Source: Candidatus Aminicenantota bacterium (GTDB taxonomy: Bacteria > Acidobacteriota > Aminicenantia > UBA2199). Taken from it: a stretch of 12,342 nucleotides of DNA. The notes under the pieces are model-generated. The model was not told where the DNA came from. It worked only from the letters and a program-made list of their open reading frames with translations, and did not search any database. The translations under genes were made by a program, and so were the position numbers. Where the stretch lies: assembly GCA_020355945.1 (NCBI GenBank), contig CP070627.1:776791-789132 (forward strand), in the 5' to 3' direction. Numbering within the stretch: the stretch's first letter is position 1; each line of letters begins with the position of its first letter. Of this stretch, positions 6,444 through 12,342 are shown piece by piece.

Positions 6444-8609
6444 TCAAAATTCCTCCTGGAATACTTTACAGTTCTCAAATTCATCCATGACTCTCAAAAA
6501 AATAAATTTCTTCGCCTGGAGGTTTCCCGGACTAAAATCAAAATTCTCAGTTTTCGAATCATTGATCGTATCCACAGGAAACACCGGGTACCACAGTTTA
6601 CCGTCAAAAGAATAAAACACATTGGCAATGATGGAGGTTTTATCTTCTACGGTAAAACGAATGCGATTGCCAGCGACAGAAAAACCGGATACCTCCGGTG
6701 CCGTGGAATCGATCAAAAAAGGTGAGGAAACCAGGTCATTGGACTTAGCCATCGAGGGAGGGTTGGACAGGGAATCATCCGCCTCCACCCGCAGCACATA
6801 CTTCCCATCCTGGTACAACTGGACATCCAGTTCCAGCTTTTTCTCGGTGATATCCTCTTTAATCAGGATCCAATTCCGGGCATTATATTTTTTTATGTAA
6901 ATATTGTACTTTAATTTATCTTTGTTCAGGTCTTTGGCTTCCCACAAAACCGTTAAATAATTAGTATTCCTGGCCTTTTCAGGAGTGGTTTTGGTTTTTC
7001 CACTGGCATTATAAACCCTAACCGCTGGTTTTGAGGTTGGCTTCTTAATTTCTATCTTTTTTAATTGGGGCCCCAGGTTGGATTGGACATAAAAAATTTT
7101 AAAATGCTCCAGGTAGGGCGTTTCCGTGGCATTTTTAGAGGTTAATACCGCTTTCACCTGGAAATAACGGCAGCCGGAAATATTAAGGGAAGAATTCTCA
7201 GGGTTGGTAAAAGGAGCAGACCACTGGGTCCAGGTATTGTCCGGCACATTGGAATTACCAGTGCGTATAAACAGCAGCACTTCCGTTTGCAGGCTGGTGT
7301 TGGCTTCCCAATAGATGCGCCCCAACCTGGACTGGATTTGCAGGTCAAAAATATCCGAATAGTAAATCCCTTTGTTATTCAAGATATCCTGGATTTCAAC
7401 GATGCCAGCGGTGTTGTTGGTGAGAAGTGTAAACCCATTATCCGCATTTTTTTTCTTTCCCGCGATCTTGAAAACCTGTGCGGAATCACTTTCGTAAATG
7501 ATGGCGAAACTGCCGTCTGGTTTTACACTGTATAACCGCCCGGCATCACCGGTTCCAATGATCACACTGTTGTTCTTGCTATCATAAAACGCCGAATAAA
7601 TATACTCGGTTTCAGACGCCCAGATTTTTTCAACAATTCCATCAGTGTGCAAACAATACAACACACTCTTTTCCACTGTCTTCGTCTCTTCTGTTTCTTT
7701 TTCTTTCTTTTTTAAGAAGAGAGGTTTTTCATCGGAACGTTGGATGCGAATTTGACTGGTGAGATATATCTCTTTAGTGGCAGAAAAATAGATATTGCCT
7801 TCGTTGTCTTCGCAAATACCCCGGATTTCTTCAAAGGGAGAATCAAAAAGAACTTTGACTTTTCGGTTATCGATCCGGTAAAGGATGCCCCGATCGCCGC
7901 TTCCAGCCAGTATGGAATTGCTCCTGGTGATATACAGGGAGATGATATGGGTATCCTCGGAGGCGAATATTTGCACGGCCTGCCCGGTAGAGGGAGCAAC
8001 CTGGTACACACCGCCGCTGTTGCCCACGGCACAGATAATATTCTCGGTTCTATCTTCCTTTAAATCCCAGATAAACTTTTCATCCGGGTTAAAAAATTCC
8101 TTTCGGCCTTTATTCTTGGTGATTTTATAAACCTTTCCGTCCGGCGATGTAGCTGCATAAACCGTTTCATTACCGGACCTCGTCACCAGTACCGCGTATA
8201 CATCAAGGTCCTCATCCGATTCAAAAATCATTTCAACGTTGTTGGGTTGATTGGAGAAAGCGCCAGGCGCATCGGACCCAGGCGGGGTCACTGCAGTGGG
8301 GCTTATCCTGTACACCGATGCTTGATGACCGGTCCCCACATAAATATCCCCATTGGCAGCCGTATCAAGAGATAAATAGTACTCTCTGCCAGGCCTGGCA
8401 ATATCCTTAATCCGGGGACCGATAAAAAGACGTCCTTTACTATCCAGGGCAGTACCTTTGAACTGCCCCTCCTGGAAATCATCAAACCGACGTATCTCTA
8501 TCTTTTTCACTTCTACCCCATAGAGATTCAAAGCCGCAGTCGTTACCATTACCAGGAAAACCAACCAAAATAGAACATATACTGGAGTAACACTTGTTTT
8601 ATTGATCAT
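6444..8609 (-). CDS. Membrane-anchored beta-propeller / beta-sandwich protein
   Basis: This 721-residue protein has a hydrophobic N-terminal segment (about 10-29) that is a signal peptide or anchor; the rest should be outside the inner membrane. Residues about 50-410 contain propeller-like blades with recurring motifs such as GDIYVGTG, ETVYAATSPDGKVYKI, SILAGSGDRGILYRI and SVIIGTGDAGRLYSVKPDG. A lysine/glutamate-rich insert (300-314) interrupts one blade. A conserved-looking sandwich domain follows (about 424-515; SRLGRIYWEA, IRTGNSNVPDNTWTQWS, RYFQVKAVL), then a fibronectin-III-like region (about 525-635) and a final sandwich (638-721, with FYSFDGKLWYPVFPVD). I infer ligand or protein binding, not catalysis. 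The start overlaps the end of the S55 gene by 11 bp (8599-8609), with GAGAGG just upstream, so translation is coupled and the two products probably work together. Confidence 0.85.
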   Translation of the reverse strand: MINKTSVTPVYVLFWLVFLVMVTTAALNLYGVEVKKIEIRRFDDFQEGQFKGTALDSKGRLFIGPRIKDIARPGREYYLSLDTAANGDIYVGTGHQASVYRISPTAVTPPGSDAPGAFSNQPNNVEMIFESDEDLDVYAVLVTRSGNETVYAATSPDGKVYKITKNKGRKEFFNPDEKFIWDLKEDRTENIICAVGNSGGVYQVAPSTGQAVQIFASEDTHIISLYITRSNSILAGSGDRGILYRIDNRKVKVLFDSPFEEIRGICEDNEGNIYFSATKEIYLTSQIRIQRSDEKPLFLKKKEKETEETKTVEKSVLYCLHTDGIVEKIWASETEYIYSAFYDSKNNSVIIGTGDAGRLYSVKPDGSFAIIYESDSAQVFKIAGKKKNADNGFTLLTNNTAGIVEIQDILNNKGIYYSDIFDLQIQSRLGRIYWEANTSLQTEVLLFIRTGNSNVPDNTWTQWSAPFTNPENSSLNISGCRYFQVKAVLTSKNATETPYLEHFKIFYVQSNLGPQLKKIEIKKPTSKPAVRVYNASGKTKTTPEKARNTNYLTVLWEAKDLNKDKLKYNIYIKKYNARNWILIKEDITEKKLELDVQLYQDGKYVLRVEADDSLSNPPSMAKSNDLVSSPFLIDSTAPEVSGFSVAGNRIRFTVEDKTSIIANVFYSFDGKLWYPVFPVDTINDSKTENFDFSPGNLQAKKFIFLRVMDEFENCKVFQEEF

Positions 8610-10422
8610 CTGTCCTCTCTTTAATTTTTAATTTAAACAGTTTTTTACCCCTCACCACACTGGGAAATTCCAACTGGTATTCTTTGATGGTGGAATATTT
8701 GATTTGGGACTGATCGCCAGGGGATACGCCCTGGATGGGTGTTGAATTATAAGTAAACACATTTTGCAAACTGTCGGGGAGGTTAGGGTACTCATGGCCC
8801 TTGACGAACAATCCTTTGCTGGGGGTCATTAATTTAAAATACATGCGGTTATTCTTTCTTAAGTTATTGATGGCACGAATTAAAAAGCTTAACTTTGTAG
8901 GGAAATAGGAGGTTCTTACATTTTTAGCATCGAATTGGACCATTTCCTGGTTGTCCGCCACCATCAGGTAAAATTCCGAACTGGCTTTCAGATTAGGGGC
9001 TTTAAGTTGTATGCTCTCTGAAAAAGCCCTGCCCCGTTCATTCCTTAAATAGACAGTGATATTCATGATCTCGCCAGGGTAAAAGGAGGTTTTGTCCATC
9101 AAAACGTTTTCAAGGTTTGCCTGCCGCAGGATTTCAGAACCGCGTATTTCAAAGTCCATCTTTTGAATTTTGATGTTCTTTTCATTGTTGTTCATAAGAA
9201 AATAATTGATGACCAATAACAAATTGCTGAAATTTATAAACGAGTCCTGTCCGCTGAACAGGTCGTCGATTACAATATTTTTTTCACCTTCGATGAATAT
9301 TTTTCCATCGACTTTTATGGATTGAAACCCCACCTGTTGGTATTCGGAGGTCAATACATTAAGAATAGAAAAAGCCGAGAGTAGAGGGGTTAATAGGGGA
9401 TGGTTGACCAATTCGATATTGAACCGGTGATCCCGGTTTCTTAAAAAGATCTTCAGGGGAATCAGGTAAGGAGGTTTTCCCAGTTCTCCCTGGACTGCGG
9501 AGAACCGGTCTTGCACCACCCGGCCCACCATATTCCTGGTGGATACCAATTTGAAGGATTCCTGGAAAGAGGGAACCACGGAAATCACCTCGCCCTTGTG
9601 CATAGGAAAATCCACGGTGCCAAGATTAAAGAAGGGATGACCGAAGGCGTAAATCTTATCTCCATCAACGTGGGTTACGCTGCCGTAGGCGGCATATTCA
9701 AAGTCACCTTTTATCAAGGGGATGGTAACCACATCAGCAGGAGAAATCTTTAACGGGTCGGCCGTAAAAGTGGTGGACGCGTCGGCATTGGTATTGGTGG
9801 TAATTTTGAGGCTGTCACCCGCTGAAAACGCAGGCTTTAAAAAAGGGAAATAAGAAAACGTTGACGGTCTGAACCCTCGCTGGATACCAAGCAAAGGAAT
9901 CGGACTAAACGACTCGTGGGGAGTAAAATTGAGCCGATGGGCTAACTCTTCCCGGATCAACTCCGATATAAATGACAGGTTTTTCTTGTCAAACTCCATC
10001 TTTATGGTAGAAATATCAATGGAAAAGGTGGGGGTATTGTATTCCGATGTTTCCAGGATATCTTCAATCGGCGTAATACCGCCGATGGGTTTCTTTGAAA
10101 AGAGAAATCCATAAGCAATGGCCCCGATCAATTTTCCATCGATATACGCCGGACTTCCGCTCATACCGGATATGATCCCGCTGTCATTCAGGGCCGGTGC
10201 GTCCAATTCCACTATGATCAAGTCTTTGTTAGGCGAAAATTTCTCAATAATTCCCAATACTTTAAAGGGAAAGGTCTCAATCTTCGTACCCTGGAAAATA
10301 GTCTTTCCCATGCCTTCCATGCCGGTTTTGATCTCCGATACCTTCATTATCTCCACGGCCTGGAGGCAAAAGCAAAAGAACAGGCTTATTATAGTTATTG
10401 TTATGACGGTTAATTTTCTCAT
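8599..10422 (-). CDS. Secreted SpoIVB-like (S55) peptidase-domain protein
   Basis: This 607-residue protein has a signal peptide at about 1-22 (MRKLTVITITIISLFFCFC). An S55-type serine half follows: GMEGMGKTIFQG (34-45) and GMSGSPAYIDGKLIGAIAY (86-104), with Ser88 the likely nucleophile and Asp74, 14 residues before it, a candidate acid. A second conserved block lies at about 247-318, with GDKIYAFGHPFFNLG (254-268; His262) and KGEVIS. It resembles the histidine region of SpoIVB, but there it precedes the serine motif. No histidine occurs before Ser88; the first is His162. There is no recognisable PDZ domain. Residues about 440-607 look like beta-sandwich domains. In Bacillus, SpoIVB is a secreted signalling protease of sporulation; no sporulation genes are visible here. 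The start codon overlaps the regulator's stop as ATGA, and the gene downstream overlaps by 11 bp. Confidence 0.87.
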   Translation of the reverse strand: MRKLTVITITIISLFFCFCLQAVEIMKVSEIKTGMEGMGKTIFQGTKIETFPFKVLGIIEKFSPNKDLIIVELDAPALNDSGIISGMSGSPAYIDGKLIGAIAYGFLFSKKPIGGITPIEDILETSEYNTPTFSIDISTIKMEFDKKNLSFISELIREELAHRLNFTPHESFSPIPLLGIQRGFRPSTFSYFPFLKPAFSAGDSLKITTNTNADASTTFTADPLKISPADVVTIPLIKGDFEYAAYGSVTHVDGDKIYAFGHPFFNLGTVDFPMHKGEVISVVPSFQESFKLVSTRNMVGRVVQDRFSAVQGELGKPPYLIPLKIFLRNRDHRFNIELVNHPLLTPLLSAFSILNVLTSEYQQVGFQSIKVDGKIFIEGEKNIVIDDLFSGQDSFINFSNLLLVINYFLMNNNEKNIKIQKMDFEIRGSEILRQANLENVLMDKTSFYPGEIMNITVYLRNERGRAFSESIQLKAPNLKASSEFYLMVADNQEMVQFDAKNVRTSYFPTKLSFLIRAINNLRKNNRMYFKLMTPSKGLFVKGHEYPNLPDSLQNVFTYNSTPIQGVSPGDQSQIKYSTIKEYQLEFPSVVRGKKLFKLKIKERTDDQ

Positions 10423-10790
10423 TCAATCTCCAAAAATTTTTTGATACTTTCCATGAAATCGTTGACTTGAAAGGGTTTAAAAATGATCCCATCGGCACCG
10501 ATTTCTTTCAAATAATCATCACTACACTGCTGATCTCCGGTTAATATCACCAGGGGAACATCTTTTTTGTGCTTTCTAATCTGGGCAATGAGGTCTTCGG
10601 CTTTCATTTTTCCCAGGTTTCGATCCAACAAAATAAGATCGAAATTGTCTTCAGCCATCAGTTTAAGACCCTGGACAGCGGTTTCAGCGCTGGCACACCG
10701 GACACCACTCAGCTCAAGGAAATCTTTGATCAGTTCCCTGATGAAATCTTCATCATCAATGACCAATACTTTTTTTTCTTTTTTGCTCAT
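10419..10790 (-). CDS. Single-domain response regulator (receiver only)
   Basis: From the ATG at 10790 this is a 123-residue CheY-like receiver with no output domain. All phosphorylation residues are present: Asp12-Asp13 (VLVIDDED), the phospho-acceptor Asp56 (LILLDRNLG), Thr84 (VILTGD) and Lys105 (IFKPF). It should be phosphorylated by a histidine kinase and act through protein contacts; no kinase gene is in the window. An ATG at 10814 would add 8 residues (MIRQPSEK). It is rejected because it lies inside the -10 box of the best promoter candidate, and MSKKEKKVLVIDDE is a typical start for the family. Its stop overlaps the ATG of the S55 gene by 4 bp, making it the first gene of a translationally coupled three-gene operon, an unusual setting for a receiver-only protein. 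Confidence 0.92.
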   Translation of the reverse strand: MSKKEKKVLVIDDEDFIRELIKDFLELSGVRCASAETAVQGLKLMAEDNFDLILLDRNLGKMKAEDLIAQIRKHKKDVPLVILTGDQQCSDDYLKEIGADGIIFKPFQVNDFMESIKKFLEIE

Positions 10791-10809
10791 TTTTTCGCTC
10801 GGTTGTCTT

Positions 10810-10838
10810 ATCATAATAGAAATTCACAAAAAAATCAA
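10810..10838 (-). promoter_or_regulatory. Promoter of the regulator-S55-propeller operon
   Basis: On the minus strand TTGATT (10833-10838) and TATGAT (10810-10815) are 17 bases apart. Transcription would begin near 10803, only about 13 nt before the ATG at 10790. An alternative pairing (TTGACT with TATTAT, 19-base spacing) overlaps it. Confidence 0.5.
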
Positions 10839-10915
10839 GTCAAAAATTTCCAGCATTTCTTTTACCAATTTGAATCAATGTAAATATCTTATTCGTAATT
10901 TCAGGTGGTAATATT

Positions 10916-11089
10916 TTAGTAAATATACTGGTCGTCTTTTTTTTCAATCTTCCGTTTTACTCTTTTAAAGCTGCCGCCGATCATATCTTCAAAGATGGCT
11001 TTTCCCACTACGTATAGGACAAACCACACGATTCCACCCAAAACCACGACACCAATCAACAGACTTAAATTTGCCCATATTTTCAACAT
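10916..11089 (-). CDS. 57-residue single-pass membrane protein
   Basis: Reading the minus strand by hand gives a 57-residue ORF. It starts MLKIWANLSLL, has one strong membrane helix at about 8-29 (ending VWFVLYVVGK), then a short amphipathic piece (AIFEDMIGGS) and a highly charged tail (FKRVKRKIEKKDDQYIY). Basic residues after the helix suggest a cytoplasmic C-terminus. The composition is far from random and the frame lacks rare features, so I think it is a real small gene, though no clear ribosome-binding site precedes the ATG at 11089. The same frame is open for 19 hydrophobic codons further upstream, to a stop at 11147-11149. It lies between the sulfatase and the regulator operon, 72 bp after the sulfatase stop, and may be cotranscribed with the sulfatase. 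I recognise no family. Confidence 0.6.
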   Translation of the reverse strand: MLKIWANLSLLIGVVVLGGIVWFVLYVVGKAIFEDMIGGSFKRVKRKIEKKDDQYIY

Positions 11090-11161
11090 CTTACCAATTA
11101 AATACCATATCGGAAACCAAAAAACAAGCCCGAAGGCAAAAAATTTTTAAAATTTTTTGAA

Positions 11162-12342
11162 TTATAAATATCCCAACGATTTTAACATTTCTATTTGCCT
11201 GGGCGTCAGTTTTGTTCTCTTATGCTTCCCGATTAACTTCTTTCCCTTTTTGAAATAAAATTCAAACCATTGATAAAGTGATTTTCTATACTCGGCGATC
11301 TTGTCTTTATGAGCGTGAACGCCATCAAACTGAAGTAAATTTTTATTCATCTCCATATCTTGCTTCAAATCATAGAGTTCATCAAGATTTGAATTTTTTC
11401 GTTGGGTGTTCAATCTTGAGTGGATTTTATTTTCCAGTTTCTTTAATCCGTTGGAATAGTTTGCAAATTCTTGTTCGGAGAGGAAGGAATATTCTATATT
11501 TTTCAATTTTGTCCCCGGCGGCACAAAAAAGTTTATTTTCAATTCACGCCTATCCTGCGACGTAACCGGGTGAAACACTGTCAAATGTCCTGTTTTTTCA
11601 ATTTTAATCAATTCGGTCTTCAGTCTTTTATTAAATATCACTCTCATCCTTTTTTTTAAATTTTTTTCTTCCAAATTAACCTTCACCACCACGTAATAAA
11701 GATTTTCCCGGAATTGGTCAGGGAAATCAACGATCAATTGATTAAATGTCTTGCTCTGCTCTATACGCAGATTTTCTTTTTTTATTTTTTTGAACAAATT
11801 CCCGGGAACAATTTCTTTTTTAGAAATATACCAATATTTATAGAACCGGTCAAAATTTAAAATATAGCTCAACGGTAAGCGGATGAGCTGCAGTGACTTT
11901 ATATTCCAGGGATTGCCGATAATTAAAAAATCCCTATCTATATTGGAACGATTTCCTGATGCCAGCAAATTAATGCCTTCCGTTTTATAATTAAATTTTA
12001 AACCGGCAGTAGATAACAATGTTTCAGCGATATCCATGGTTGAAACAAAATCCTCTTTTATCTTATTTCTGGGGATGCCGCAGCCATGAAATATTAATGG
12101 AACAAAGGTGTTCTCCGAATAAAAGTCATAATGAACTCCCCGAAAACCGTGTTCGCCGTGCTGCTCACCATGGTCTGCCGTAATGCAGGTTACCAGTTTT
12201 TTTGTTAAACCATGGGTTTGTAAACAATCCATCAACTGCTTAATCGCCTCATCCGTATACCTTATCTCGGTATCGTACCGCCTGATATTTTCCAGGTATT
12301 TGGGCGAATTGCCTTCATATCGGCGCGGGAGTTTTTCTTTAA
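11162..12342 (-). CDS. Sulfatase-family protein, C-terminal 392 residues
   Basis: The frame is open from the window edge to a TAA at 11162, so the N-terminus, including the formylglycine (C/S-x-P-x-R) site, is outside. The visible part starts with RRYDTEIRYTDEAIKQLMD, typical of alkaline-phosphatase-superfamily sulfatases. The metal-binding signature TADHGEQHGEHG follows (about 54-65), then a His-containing segment (GVHYDFYSENTFVPLIFHG). These ligands are intact. The last 200 or so residues are lysine-rich, partly helical and unlike the compact C-terminal domain of standard sulfatases. The protein ends TPRQIEMLKSLGYL, a tail I associate with sulfatases of Acidobacteriota relatives. Substrate cannot be predicted; a phosphoesterase or phosphotransferase of the same fold is possible. 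A TTG at 12235 is an internal codon, not the start. Confidence 0.88.
   Translation of the reverse strand, partial: KEKLPRRYEGNSPKYLENIRRYDTEIRYTDEAIKQLMDCLQTHGLTKKLVTCITADHGEQHGEHGFRGVHYDFYSENTFVPLIFHGCGIPRNKIKEDFVSTMDIAETLLSTAGLKFNYKTEGINLLASGNRSNIDRDFLIIGNPWNIKSLQLIRLPLSYILNFDRFYKYWYISKKEIVPGNLFKKIKKENLRIEQSKTFNQLIVDFPDQFRENLYYVVVKVNLEEKNLKKRMRVIFNKRLKTELIKIEKTGHLTVFHPVTSQDRRELKINFFVPPGTKLKNIEYSFLSEQEFANYSNGLKKLENKIHSRLNTQRKNSNLDELYDLKQDMEMNKNLLQFDGVHAHKDKIAEYRKSLYQWFEFYFKKGKKLIGKHKRTKLTPRQIEMLKSLGYL

Noticed and set aside
6040..6615. 191-codon plus-strand ORF
   Set aside because: Antisense to sucC, the GC-rich spacer and the propeller gene; no family features and no start signal.
11120..11160. 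Intrinsic terminator after the sulfatase (GCC-TTCG-GGC then TTGTTTTTT)
   Set aside because: The stem is only 3 bp; the T run and tetraloop look suggestive, but pairing does not extend.

Overview
The window looks like a chromosomal segment of an uncultured, AT-leaning, Gram-negative-type bacterium. The best guess is Acidobacteriota or Aminicenantota. This rests on gene content: a SpoIVB/S55-domain protein paired with a large membrane-anchored propeller protein, a sulfatase ending in the LKSLGYL-type tail common in those groups, and a hairpin intergenic repeat. No rRNA or other phylogenetic marker is present, so the assignment is tentative. There are no tRNAs, CRISPR arrays, transposases or phage genes. 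All genes except one lie on the minus strand.

Layout from left to right. At 1-307 (minus) is the 5' part of a secreted protein of unknown function, with a promoter at 434-462 and a leader of about 120 nt. Positions 463-870 are a long spacer with degenerate and low-complexity elements. At 917-1285 (plus) is a small coiled-coil protein with its own near-consensus promoter. At 1336-2391 and 2490-2954 (minus) are an AI-2E-family membrane protein and, upstream of it, a small membrane-anchored protein; they probably share a promoter at 3011-3039. At 3096-4133 (minus) is a cytoplasmic FHA-GGDEF diguanylate cyclase. A 66-bp palindromic repeat at 4140-4205 separates it from sucC-sucD (minus, 4266-6318), the two subunits of succinyl-CoA synthetase. 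A GC-rich spacer at 6319-6443 follows.

The most interesting block is 6444-10790 (minus): a tightly coupled three-gene operon encoding a receiver-only response regulator, a secreted S55 (SpoIVB-like) peptidase-domain protein and a membrane-anchored beta-propeller/beta-sandwich protein. The stop and start codons overlap by 4 bp and 11 bp, and a promoter precedes the regulator. In the S55 protein the serine motif (GMSGSP) comes before the histidine motif (AFGHPF), the reverse of the order I know for Bacillus SpoIVB. This suggests a circular permutation or a divergent protein class. The regulator-protease-propeller set could be an undescribed envelope-signalling or protein-maturation system.

Between this operon and the sulfatase fragment at the right edge (11162-12342, minus) lies a 57-residue single-pass membrane protein (10916-11089).

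The metabolic genes (sucCD), the c-di-GMP enzyme and the envelope operon do not form one pathway. They look like independent transcription units separated by promoters, the palindromic repeat and structured spacers.
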